Shown one piece after another: positions 1 to 9,936 of a stretch of DNA of 12,818 nt. Both the position numbers and the translations under genes were made by a program. Location of the stretch: the NCBI GenBank assembly GCA_003339415.1, contig PDHQ01000652.1, positions 1 to 12,818 of the forward strand. Reading direction: 5' to 3'. The notes below the pieces were generated by a model. It had not been told where the DNA came from, ran no database searches, and saw only the letters and a program-made list of their open reading frames with translations. Position 1 is the stretch's first letter, and each line of letters begins with the position of its first letter. This stretch comes from Ophiocordyceps camponoti-saundersi (nom. inval.). Its lineage: Eukaryota > Ascomycota > Sordariomycetes > Hypocreales > Ophiocordycipitaceae.

Positions 1-120
1 TAGTATCGTAATAGCCGATCCCTAGATAAATAATATATTAAATATGCTATATATTAATATAAGTCTCTCCCTATAGATCCTCTATATTTAGGACTCTTAG
101 AAGAAAAAAAAAAATAATAC

Positions 121-700
121 GAAGCTTCTCTTTAGGACGCCGAGATACGAGCACTCGCCACGCCTATATATAACGTTACCCTCCGAGCCCTTATTATAAC
201 TCCGTTACGGATAGTTAGAAGTTAAATTGTGCGTAATAACGGATACTTCTATGCGCTCCTCGTGCAGAGTTGCGGTTCTACTAACGCTATACCCTATAAG
301 TAATACCCGCGTTAACGAACTCTAGCCCACCTTTTCGATTATTACGTTTCTCTCGAAGGGTTTTAATATAGGGCCTGCGGGTTATATATCTAAGCTAGCT
401 AAGCCCGTCGTTATATATTCTAGCGCGCTACTAAAACGGCCGGTTTATCTGCTCGGTTAGCTATTACTATTCCTAACGACGATAACCCCGCGGAAGAAAG
501 GGAGGTTATCGAGCTAGAGGATAGCCTTAAGGTCGAAGATAAGCATAGCGGCCTCCTATCGCCTCCGTATCTTTACTATGCTATTACCTAGCCTACGGGA
601 ATACCCTATCCCTATAAACTTACTCCTGCCTAGTAGCGTTAAGTAGACGCTAAGAGGGAGCGTCGTCGATAGAGTCGTAACTAAACTTTTAAGATAGTGT
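121..700. pseudogene. G+C-richer coding remnant, product unknown
   Basis: This is the most G+C-rich patch of the left part and probably the least altered. In the + frame beginning at 121 there is a 55-codon open run (424-588) rich in acidic residues, preceded at 370-420 by RACGLYI and later ARRYIF. If the two Tyr codons TAT (385 and 412) were once TGT Cys, this gives an AC-x2-C...RRC pattern like the small cysteine clusters of several fungal proteins of unknown function. That reading is weak. Frame 2 on the + strand has fewer stops over 1-600 (about 9 against 13 in 200 codons), and a minus-strand frame also reads well. Strand and identity stay open. Confidence 0.25.
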
Positions 701-972
701 AAAATCGTCTATATCTAGTAAATCTAGAAGAATAACGCCTACGCGAATAATAATATTAGAATATAAGTTAAAATAAGATATATAAAGTAAAGTAAGATAT
801 ATATAACTCGTAGTAAGCTAATTAGCCTTACCTTAAAGCCTAAGTTTATTTTATAATTCCTTAAGTAATTATCCTTAAATAGGTTTTATAAACCTATCTC
901 TAACTTTAGCTAAAGTTTAGATCCGAGTAATCTTAATATATATATCTTAAATCTCCTATCGTAGCTAATACT

Positions 973-986
973 AAAAAAAAAAAAAA
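973..986 (+). repeat. A14 homopolymer
   Basis: A run of 14 A in an otherwise mixed AT-rich stretch. A shorter run of 11 A lies at 104-114. These could be remains of a poly(A) tail or plain AT drift; no target-site duplication or element boundary was seen beside them. Confidence 0.5.
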
Positions 987-3520
987 TATTAATATATCGC
1001 AGCCTAGTTAATAGCTTTAATATATCTTCCGTTAGCAAGCGTCTTATTTATATATTATTATAAAAAAACTTCAGAGGGTTTAAGGGAATAATACGAAGTT
1101 TATCGCCGAGGCGATAAAAGGCGATTAGTTCTTTTGCTATAGAAGTAAGGGCAAGCAGTTCTATTTTAATAGTGCTTATCGTAATCGTCTCTTAGTTTCC
1201 TAATTATATTAAAATACGGCACTAAAGAGACGTATAATATATCCGAAAGTACTCCTCCTCTTAGGTATCTTTACGAATTAAGCACCACTAAAGTATTCCG
1301 CGTATAGTAGTGCGGATTTCGACTCGTTTCCGCAAAACGTAAGGTATAGGTCTCGGGTTTAGTAGAGGAAAAGTAAATTCTAGAATATAGCTTAAATATA
1401 TATATCTAATAGATTCTATAAGATCTTGCCGAATAATAATTACTACGTAACTAATAAAGTTAATAGGTAGTTAGTATAGTATTACTTACTAGGGAGTTAT
1501 TTATCCCTCTTATAGAAAGAGTTTCTTAAGCGAAAACGCCTTAGAGAATTTCTTCTATATTTATATCTTAAACTTTATACTAAGTTTCTTAGTATACGCT
1601 TATTACGGGAGAAAAATTTATCGTATTATCCTATCCCGTTATATATTAATCTAAGGAACTACGATAAACCTCCTAAATCTAAGATTATAAAATCTTTCTT
1701 ATATTTATTAAGGAAGACCTTACCCCCTTATCTTAAGGTAGATATATTAGGCTAAGATTATTAATATAAAGGAAAAGAATTAGGGAATCCTTAGTTTAGA
1801 TATAATTATCTTTTTAGGAGAAATAAAACCCTTACGAAGAAGGTAAGCCGAAAGAGTCTCGTATTAAAGAGGGAAGTATAACTTTGCTAGGTTACTTAAA
1901 ACTATTACGTAATTAATAAAATACTTACTTATCTTATCGCAGCGTAGAGTTTAGGAAGGCGTTAATAAGGTTAAACTAATATATTTTAAGGTCGTAAGAT
2001 ACTGCGAGACCCGTTAGCAGTCTATAAGACTTCGTCGGTAAGGTTAAGGTATAGAGAGGTAAGCTAGACTCTTCTTAAAGATCGCCTTAAATAACTATAC
2101 GAGCTTTATACTTCGTATTAAAGCTATTCTCGTCGAACTTATAGATAAATACTTATCTTTAGTAGCTTAATATCTAGTTATTCGTCGATAGTTAATAGGT
2201 ATCGCGAGACCTAAGTTTCTCTAACTTATCCTATATCGCTTAATACTAGAAAAATTTTATCTAAATATTTATATACTTAGTTCGCGAACGCTTAAGGTCG
2301 TAGGATAGAGCCTTTATACGGCTATTAAAGAAGTTCCTTAAAAACCGTAAAAGTACTCGGAAGATATAGATATAGCGAAAAGGGTTTCTTCTTTTATACT
2401 TAGGTTAACTATTAGTAGAGTTAAGTATCTCTATACTAACTAGTTATTAAGTCTAGTAGTCCCTAGTTTAGATCTAGGAGCCTCTAGTAGAGTATTAGTT
2501 ATCGCTAGTAAGAGATTATTATTAGCTAGTAGTAACTAATATTTTAGTTATTCTTTAAGTTCCTCCTCTAATACCTTACTAATAGCTTATAAAGCTATAA
2601 TAGCGAACTATCGTAACCTAGTAATTTAAGGTTATTCCTAGGTGCTAGGTTAATAGTAAGCGTCTCGTAGTATTATAGTAATATCTATATTAAGCTTAGT
2701 ATATATATTCTAGTCGAGGAGTTTAATTATTAAGAGCCGATTTTCTATTTTAGCAGAGGATAGTTATTAGCTCCCGTCGTTACGGTAGAATATTATTTTA
2801 ATAAAAATAATATAAATATTAATAAGAACGCGTTTCGTTAAAAAGATAGAACCTAAATAAGAAATTAAGTAGAGGAAATATATCCGGTAATATAACCGAG
2901 ATATAGTCTTTAGTTAGGAGAATCCTCTTACTTACGTAAGACTTTCCTCGTAACTAGGTATACTCGATAGTTAAAGGCTCGAAAATAACTAAGATCGGCC
3001 GAGAAAACCGAGATTAAAGAGAACTCTACGTTATATAATCCTAGCTAACCTTGAAGATACCCGAATAAAGTTCTCTATTTATAATATACTAATATAGTGC
3101 GATTAAGTAAGTAAAAAGCGGCTTAAATAGTTAGTAGCTAGTATTTAAAAGAAAACCGATACTAAACTTATACGAATCGTGCTCTCCGCTTTAATACCCC
3201 GAGAATATTTAGCAATACTATTCTAATATATATAATATCGAGAGGAGAGGCGGAGAACGATAACTAGCTATTCTTATAAGTAAGGGACGGGTAAGCTTCT
3301 ATTATCCGTCTTAGCTTTAGACGTGATAAGCTAATACTATAGCTTCGTCTAGTTTTAGAATTCGTCCTAAATATATATTAGATCGGTTTTAATACGATTA
3401 CCGATTATATACTTATACCTAATATTATAGCAGGTTAATAATATAAGATAGGAACTAGTATTATAGCCTCGCTATAGTAGAGAACGTTAAAAATAACGAT
3501 AGCAAACCGGCGTTAAGGAA

Positions 3521-3600
3521 GCGAAATCTCTTAACAAACACGTGACCGTTCTATTCGGTTTTCCGTCGTTATATAAATTTCATATCGTAGTATCAGAACG
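3521..3600. other. Patch that retains CpA/TpG, with an intact CACGTG
   Basis: Eighty bases here hold four CpA and a TpG, clearly more than the neighbouring stretches. It includes a perfect CACGTG palindrome (3539-3544), which in fungi can bind bHLH factors, and a TATAAA at 3572-3577 about 30 bases later. The order resembles a promoter but no open gene follows. It may be single-copy DNA only lightly touched by RIP leaking from its neighbours. The promoter reading is inference. Confidence 0.3.
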
Positions 3601-3930
3601 TTCTTTAGCTTAATTCCCGTAGCTATTTAAGTAATGCTCTTTAGATAAGTTAAAGAAATTATAAGATAGTCGATTAACTTTCCACGTTCTTTGCCTTTAA
3701 CGATACCCTACGCTAGCCCAGCTAATACCTACCTCGGCGTATTATTATACGTAATCTTACTCTTTAACTAGCATAAGGTTAAGATCTCTAACTCTAGCTA
3801 GTTAAGGTATATAGTAATTTTCTATAGGAAAAGAGACAAGGATTTAATTTCTAATATAACGATAGAAGGTAGAGAGAGCGTTTTAGGAAGAGTAATTTAA
3901 TTAAGGCCCGAAACTTTAGAATAATCCCTT

Positions 3931-3945
3931 ATATATATATATATA
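3931..3945. repeat. (AT)n microsatellite
   Basis: An alternating AT run of about 15 bases. It lies where the + strand changes from purine-rich to pyrimidine-rich, so it may mark the junction of two formerly separate pieces of DNA. Confidence 0.6.
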
Positions 3946-3949
3946 TTAT

Positions 3950-6379
3950 AGGACCTTATATAGTTTTTTCCCACTTCCTTAACTAGGGACACCTGCTTAT
4001 TACTAGTCTATTTTTAGCATATATAGTAAACCTCCCTCCCTATATTAACGATATAAAACCCTATTTAAATTTTTCAGCATTTTTATACTTTATCGTATAA
4101 TGTCGTATAACTCTATATATTTAGCATATTATATTTTTATAATCTTATTAATATACGCTATAACCTATACCTATATAGATAAAAAAAAACTATATATAAG
4201 CTACCCCTCTATCCTTTTACCCTTTTATCCTTTTACCCTAATATATATACCCTAGCGGCAGCTATCTATTTCTACCCGCTATAACCTAAATTACCTACGT
4301 TATTTCTAACTATACTACCCTTATCTTATTATAATACCTCTCGATATACCTGCTAGTCGTCTACCTTCTCCCCTCTCCGCACTACCTACCGACTTAATTA
4401 ACCTTACTTCTTAGAGCGAGTCGCCGTCTCCGGTAAACGTGATTAACTTAATAAGTACCGATTCTCTCTCGCAACCTCCGTCTACCCCGGCGAAGCGACG
4501 CGAAAATTATATTATATAATAGGCTATTTCCTCCGCTATTATTACGGCTATTAATAACGCTATATTATCCTTTACTTAAGGAAGCGGACGCGTCTATGCC
4601 GGTCTTCTTACCTCCGCTATTAAAGATATATTATCCTGCTTTAGTTACCTTTATTCTAGCTATTAGCGTTATCTATTATAATAATGCTAAATAAACCCTA
4701 CCTCCCTTACCCTCCTACGTCCGGTATTATTATATCTTTTCCTAGTATTTTATAATATCTAAAATTAACGGATTAAGGATATAGTTATAAATCTATATAG
4801 TAAGTATTATCTAAGATATATACTTTGGCCTAAAATTTATAATTATTTTCTATAAACCTCTACTAGTATATATAGGCCTATATATAAATATATCTAAACT
4901 ATCTTTATCGAACTAAATATATATACCTTATTTAGTAGGAGCTATTCTCATCCTAATATAAGGCCCTCCGTAAAATTATCTACGATCTATGCCCTAGTCC
5001 TAACTATTCCGATATACGGCGTTTTATCCTTTATACCCGGGATATAAACCGTAAATTCCGCCTAACCTTCTATCCCCTAATTATTAAAACTTTTAACGTT
5101 AGTTAACTTCCTTATATCTTTCTCTAAGTATAAGATAAAGTCTAGCTAGTCCCTTAATATAAAGTATTCGTAATTAGTATTATTAATATAATACTCTTAT
5201 ATCCTTATATAGCTTTCTTTGCCGACGATATCGAATATTACGCTATATGCCGTTATTAGTATTATAGGCTATAGTGGTTTTTTAAATCTTTTAGCCTATA
5301 TAGTAGGAATACCGATACCGGTTCCTATAACTTATCGTAAGTCTTTACGTTAACTATTTAAACTTCCGCCCTCGTTATCTTCTATACGCTTTTTATCTTG
5401 CGTTATTATCCTTATCCTAAATATTAGCAGCTAATAACTACTCGTAAATTTATCCTTATCTTTCTAGTTTACGAACCTTTCTTTCCCCTATACCCTAATA
5501 CTTAATATATCTAGTATACGTTTTTAGTTATAACGTTCTCGATCTAATTATATATATAACGTTAGTTATATACGCTATTGCTTATAAAATATTAGCACTA
5601 CTCCTATAATATACGATAACTTACTTATTATCTTCGCTTTATAAGATATACGCCGATATGTTCTTTCGTTTATTACTTTATTACTAAAACTATTTAATAG
5701 AGATATAGAACTTATATAAGATATACCCCTATATATAGTTTTATAAATTTAAAGGGTCCTCTCTCTTAACTATATCTTATCTTACTAGAAATCAGGTCAC
5801 TACTTATATATTATATTACTTACCTCGTTCCTTAAATTTTATACGTAATCTAATATGAAACTTTACTATAGATAAAATGATTTATTATCACTTCTAATTC
5901 CTAACCCCGATTCGTATTATATTCTACCGTTACTACTTTATCTATTATTTTATTTTTCCCGCTTAGGTTAACTATTCTATATAAACATATTTAGGCTCTT
6001 TAAGAATAAATCTGCGTTATTTAATATATCTCACTTTTATTATTTTACTTTAAAGTCGTTCCCTTATCGATAAATTAATATTATATATATAAACTTAGTA
6101 TACTACGCTACTTATATATTGCCTACGCGTATCGTGCCTATCCTTCCCTCTTCTTATCCCTATACTAATCTTCCTCTACGTCTAACTATATATCTATTAA
6201 AATATATATACTACTTTTATATATATAATTTATTTCTATTTATTTAAGTTCTCTTTATTAATCCCGAAATACTTTCGCGGCATTAATAAACACCCGCTCG
6301 ACCTTATATAATAATTCTTTACGTAATAGTCGAAATAGCCTTAGGCAAGTCGCCGGTAACTTTTATATATACGTATCGT
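3950..6379. other. Pyrimidine-rich AT-rich stretch, no assignable gene
   Basis: The + strand carries far more C and T than A and G in places (only 16 of 60 bases are purines at 4201-4260). At 4209-4240 there is a short degenerate tandem of CCTTTTA-like words; it contains CCCTAA once and is not a telomere array. Stop-free runs reach 47 codons in one frame (about 4957-5097) and about 40 in another (ending at the TGA at 5856), but no frame stays best across the region. Reading TAA/TAG as Gln gives protein-like text in all three + frames, so the appearance is compositional. Around 5805-5895 several CpA and TpG survive. Otherwise I see no gene, RNA or element boundary. Confidence 0.5.
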
Positions 6380-6640
6380 ACGGGTCTATACGTATTATAC
6401 CGGTTACTTATATAGAATAAACTATTTTATCTAGAACTAATCTGCTATTAAGTAAGTAGGTTAGTTACTATCTTACTCGCACTACTAGTTAGTAAGAATA
6501 ATATCGGCCTTTATATCTTATAACTTATAACTATTCTATTTTATAATTTTACGGATATATCTTTAACGTAGTTAGTTCGTTACTCTCCTACCTATTATAT
6601 ATATATATCTCTCGGTGTCTATACTCGTATATATATATAT

Positions 6641-6908
6641 ACGGGTCGTCCTATCTAATAAGCTATTTCGTAGATTTAACGGAGCTATCTCTAGGGAAGT
6701 CGATTCGTTACTATCCTTTCGGCCTTACCGGTCTCTTAGTATCGTATTTACGGGTCGTTTATATCTAATAAATTATAACTATAAGCTATTTTATAATTTA
6801 ACGGATCTATCTTTAATAAAGTCGGTTCGTTACCGTCCTCTTATTATACTATCGTATATATATATATATATAGTATAGGTTTATAGTTATCTATATATAC
6901 TCGTATTT
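6641..6908 (+). repeat. Satellite dimer 1 (A1+B1)
   Basis: A1 starts at 6641 and B1 at 6750. B1 ends in a TA run (about 6855-6872) followed by the short lead ACTCGTATT before the next unit. The 6615-6878 reading frame lies almost wholly in this dimer. Confidence 0.85.
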
Positions 6909-7151
6909 ACGGGTCGTCCTATAAATAAGCTAGGGTTAAATTCGACGGAACTTTCTTTAGGCACGTATATAGATTTATCGCTATCCTATCGGCCTTAACA
7001 GTCCCTAGGAATCGTACGGGTCGTTTATATTAAATAACTTATAACTATAAGCTATTTTATTACTTAATAGATCTATCTTTAATAAGTTAAGTTTGTTACT
7101 ATCTACTTATTATATAGGTCTCTTAGTATCTATCTATATATACTCGTATTT
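6909..7151 (+). repeat. Satellite dimer 2 (A2+B2)
   Basis: A2 starts at 6909 and B2 at 7016. A2 has a local rearrangement after its first 20 bases compared with A1 (GCTAGGG in place of GCTATTTC). B2 closes with the same ACTCGTATT lead as dimer 1. Confidence 0.82.
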
Positions 7152-7399
7152 ATAGGTCGTCCCGTCTAATAAGCTATCTCCTAAATTTAATAGGACTTTC
7201 TTCGGGCAAGTAGATTTATTACTCCCTTATTAGTCGTACCGGCCCGTCGGTATCGTACGGGTCGTTTATCTCTAGTAAGTCGTGACTACGAGCTATTTTC
7301 TAAACTTCACGGGTCTGTCTTTAACGGGCTAGGTTCTTTACTATCCTATATTATATATATATAGGTCTTATAATATCGTATTATTATATATATATATAT
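7152..7399 (+). repeat. Satellite dimer 3 (A3+B3)
   Basis: A3 starts at 7152 and B3 at 7257. B3 keeps more G+C than the other B units (for example CACGGGTCTGTC), suggesting weaker RIP in this copy. Confidence 0.82.
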
Positions 7400-7620
7400 A
7401 TAGGTCGTCCCGTATAATAAGCTATATTATAATTTTTTTCGGATCTGTCTTCGATAAAGTAGTTTCGTTATTATCCTATCGGCCGTACCGGTCTATACGT
7501 ATTCTACGGTCGTTTATTTCCTCTAATTAGCCATTTTACGAACTTTATAAATCCGTTTTCTAGGAAGTAGCCTTAACACTATTATACTATTACACGGGTT
7601 CTGCGGGTCTTTCGTATCGT
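7400..7620 (+). repeat. Satellite dimer 4 (A4+B4), decaying edge
   Basis: A4 starts at 7400 after a long TA run and B4 at 7506. B4 matches well for only about 60 bases, then similarity fades. A possible vestige of a further A unit follows near 7590. This appears to be the right edge of the array. Confidence 0.65.
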
Positions 7621-9070
7621 ATAGGCTATTTATATATTACTAGTTAATCTAAACAATTCGACCGATTTTTTAGGTTTATATCCTATAACTAAGTATATAT
7701 ACGGATAGGACGGGGTTAATATATATACTATTAGGCTATTTATCCTAGGAATATTCCTTTATATATATATTTAAACCTATATATATATATCCTTTTACTT
7801 TTATAATTTAGCGGCTAACGATAATCGTAGGTCCCTTTAATATATAAAGTTAGTCGCTATCGGCGTATATAAAATATAGATAACTACGCAAGCTATCTGC
7901 TATTTAACTTATTTCTTTATAGTATCTTTAAGACTCGCTCCTACGAAGTATATATAAATATTCCTTATAAAATATTTATTTTAGTAATTTTTACGCTTCT
8001 CTCTATACTCTCAGCTCCGCATTCTTATCTTTTACGTAACCGTTCCTATCCTCGTTAAATTACCCTTTATATCTTTATTAAAGTACTTTACGTATAATAG
8101 TTAATCTATTCTATAATAACGTTTCTATATCCTATCTTATATAACTCGTTATCTTTATAATTTACCGTCTTTCTCTTCTTTCTATTTATTTATAAATTAT
8201 ATATAATTAGTTTTTTCCCCTTTAACCCTAATACCTAGTATTTATATTTATTATACCCTAATATCCTATAGCTTTTTATAATCTTAACGCTATTTTATAC
8301 GTATATTCTATTTCTATTATTATCCTCCTAATTACTTATATATTATACTTCTATCTTCTATATATATTTAAGATTTCGCAGATTCTTACTCTTCCCTCTT
8401 ATTATACTTTATCCGCTTATAAATATATCCCTATTATCTATTTCCTTTTTAAAAAATAATAGTCTACTAATTCCTTAGATTATAATTTATACCTAATATC
8501 GTCAGATTATATACTATTATCTAGAGGTGCTAACCTAACGTACTAGCAGGATTTCTTTATATCCGAAGGTTTCCGTACTTTAACGAAATTTCTATAAGGG
8601 TATTATATTTTCTAGTTTATTTTTTTATTCTACTAATCTCTTCTCTATATCCGCTTTATTATTATCTACTATAGTTAAGAAAAGAAAAACTAATTTTATT
8701 CCCTCTTAGTGTTTATTAAATAACGAGGGAGGGTTAGTATTACCCTAGGCATACTTACTAGATACCTATTACGTCTAACTTCGTAGGTAACTATAGTCTT
8801 TAAATACTATAAATTATCTCTAGCTATACGGGTATAAGCTATATAGTATTTCTTTATAAGGAAAGTAATAGGAAGTTATTTTCCTATAAAAAGATAAAGT
8901 AAACTATAAAAAGAAAGGTAAAAACTACTTAATCGATAAACTAAGGTTTCGAAATATATATTTAAGCTAGTAATTTATTATTTTAGGGTCTAAGATTTAA
9001 AATAAAGCTATAATTTCGTTAAGTATACTTTTTGCTATAAGTACTCTCTAGTCTCTAGGACTCGATTTGC
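7621..9070. other. AT-rich stretch without recognisable genes
   Basis: Nothing assignable on either strand. 8022-8378 contains no CpA or TpG at all, the most fully converted part of the window. Around 8500-8560 a few CpA/TpG survive. A run of about 56 codons with few stops at 8524-8700 has no family motif that I recognise and no start codon. Confidence 0.5.
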
Positions 9071-9260
9071 AATATACGACTTTTAAGGTAGGTATAAACG
9101 TAACGTTAAGGGCTAATTCTGCATAATTCCTTTATTTTTAAGGGAAACTAATCTACGCTATATACTTTATAATAGCCTTCTCCTATCTTAAGCGCCCCTT
9201 ATATCCTTATCCCCTAAAGCTTTTAGTAGAAGAGACGGGCTCTATAGTTATTTAATTAAA
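9071..9260 (+). repeat. Diverged direct repeat, copy 1
   Basis: Begins AATATACGAC and ends TATTTAATTAAA. It shares with copy 2 the ordered blocks AATATACG, TTAAG[AG]GCTAATT, TTTATAATA, CTTAA-CGCCCCT, AAGCTTTT and GACGGG. Copy 2 is about 34 bases shorter. No terminal inverted repeats were seen. It may be an old non-autonomous element or a duplicated promoter segment; the latter fits its place upstream of the first BTB relic. Confidence 0.7.
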
Positions 9261-9330
9261 CTATGCGAAGGTTTTTTATATATCCTCTATAATATATTAA
9301 TACTTATTCTAATATTCTTTTATAATATTA

Positions 9331-9486
9331 AATATACGGCTTTTTAGATAGCTGCGAAGATAAGCTTAAGAGCTAATTACTTACTAGATTTTATAATAAC
9401 CGCTATCTCGTCTTAATCGCCCCTCTTAACTCTATTCCTCGGAAGCTTTTTCGGGACGGGAAGTATTCGAGAACTATTTAATTAAA
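9331..9486 (+). repeat. Diverged direct repeat, copy 2
   Basis: Starts exactly 260 bases after copy 1 and ends 226 bases after it, so one or more deletions in this copy, or insertions in copy 1, total about 34 bases. It carries the same block order and the same TATTTAATTAAA end. No copy was noticed upstream of the second BTB relic, so this repeat is not part of the gene duplication. Confidence 0.7.
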
Positions 9487-9839
9487 ACCCCTCTTAGCCC
9501 CTAACCGTATTTTTTTTACTTTAGCGCTTATATTTTTTTCTTTTACCTCTATTACCTTTAAATATCTATCCTAAACTTACTATATCGTGCCTTACTTATT
9601 ACTTATTAGAGAGTATATAAAAAAAAAGTAATTACGAGTTTAATATTATAGATTTATTTATTAGATTCCTAGTATAATAGTATCTCTCCCTTACCGAACT
9701 TTAAATATTACCTTTAAAATTCTATTTTCTTATAATAGTATCTAAGTAATATATATAATTTATATTTTTTTTAAACCCCCTTTATTTATTTTATTTTTAT
9801 ATTACTTATATTAAATTATATTTATATAGTACCTCTTTA

Positions 9840-9936
9840 TTCCCTTCTTCTGCCTATTCTACTCTTCTTATATTTCCTTCTAGCACTATATCTCTCCTCT
9901 TATATTTCTAACACTAAAGGGTAAAGAAAAAAAAAA
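9840..9936 (+). promoter_or_regulatory. Pyrimidine-rich leader of BTB relic 1
   Basis: A C/T-rich stretch, typical of fungal promoter and leader DNA, runs into an A-rich run just before the presumed start at 9937. It aligns with the leader of the second relic: ACTCTTCTTA lies 76 bases before the start here (9861) and 72 bases before it in relic 2 (11839). This shows that the duplication included 5' flanking DNA. Confidence 0.6.

Larger units (their letters stand above)
1..3946. other. Purine-rich block with unassigned coding remnants
   Basis: No intact gene is present. The + strand is purine-rich over much of this stretch (42 of 60 bases at 2821-2880, 38 of 60 at 3841-3900). Patches such as 121-700 and 1081-1380 are richer in G+C than their surroundings and look like old coding DNA. 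In the frame starting at base 1 there are stop-free runs of 55 codons (424-588) and 79 codons (1516-1752), but neither begins with ATG. Other frames, including one on the minus strand at 241-600, are about equally open, so I do not assign strand or product. In the first 1000 bases about 11% of codons in that frame are stops, which is not low. A transposon or a host gene are both possible. Confidence 0.4.
6380..7530 (+). repeat. Degenerate tandem satellite with alternating A/B monomers
   Basis: Related monomers repeat head to tail. A-type monomers begin [AC]GGGTCGTCC or AGGTCGTCC followed by TAATAAGCTAT (starts 6641, 6909, 7152, 7400). B-type begin GGTCGTTT, and the clearer copies carry AACTATAAGCTATTTT then GGATCTATCTTTAA (starts 6750, 7016, 7257, 7506). 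A-to-A spacing is 268, 243 and 248; B-to-B is 266, 241 and 249. A to B is 105-109 bases; B to the next A is 136-159 and includes a TA-rich tract. Weaker units lie upstream at about 6380 (A-like) and 6505 (B-like). Most spacings are not multiples of three, so this is not a coding repeat. Later monomers are more degraded. Confidence 0.85.

Noticed and set aside
3572..3720. A possible tRNA or small RNA gene after the TATAAA
   Set aside because: No B-box (GGTTCGAATCC-like) or cloverleaf was found on either strand in this interval.
1..3946. A single 1300-codon gene in the frame from base 1
   Set aside because: The frame can be followed a long way, but its stop density is about 11% in the first 1000 bases, another + frame has fewer stops in 1-600, and a minus-strand frame also reads well at 241-600.
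4209..4245. Telomere-like CCCTAA words
   Set aside because: Only isolated CCCTAA occurs inside a loose CCTTTTA-type repeat, with no array of six-base units; other CCCTAA words in the window (8220s, 8260s) are also single.
4256..6200. Long protein-like readings when TAA/TAG are read as Gln
   Set aside because: All three + frames, and the minus strand where checked, give similarly convincing text rich in Ile, Leu, Tyr, Ser and Gln. None is clearly less interrupted over the region, and no family motif or second copy supports one.
6615..6878. An 87-residue open reading frame with an ATG, the only one of that length in the window
   Set aside because: It lies almost wholly within one A+B dimer of the satellite, and its two halves are similar because the monomers are. 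Monomer spacings (109, 159, 107, 136, 105, 143) mostly are not multiples of three, so the frame is not kept from unit to unit. It ends in a translated TA run.
9487..9839. Extension of the BTB duplication further upstream
   Set aside because: Similarity between the two upstream regions fades beyond about 100 bases before the presumed starts; what remains is shared AT and pyrimidine richness.
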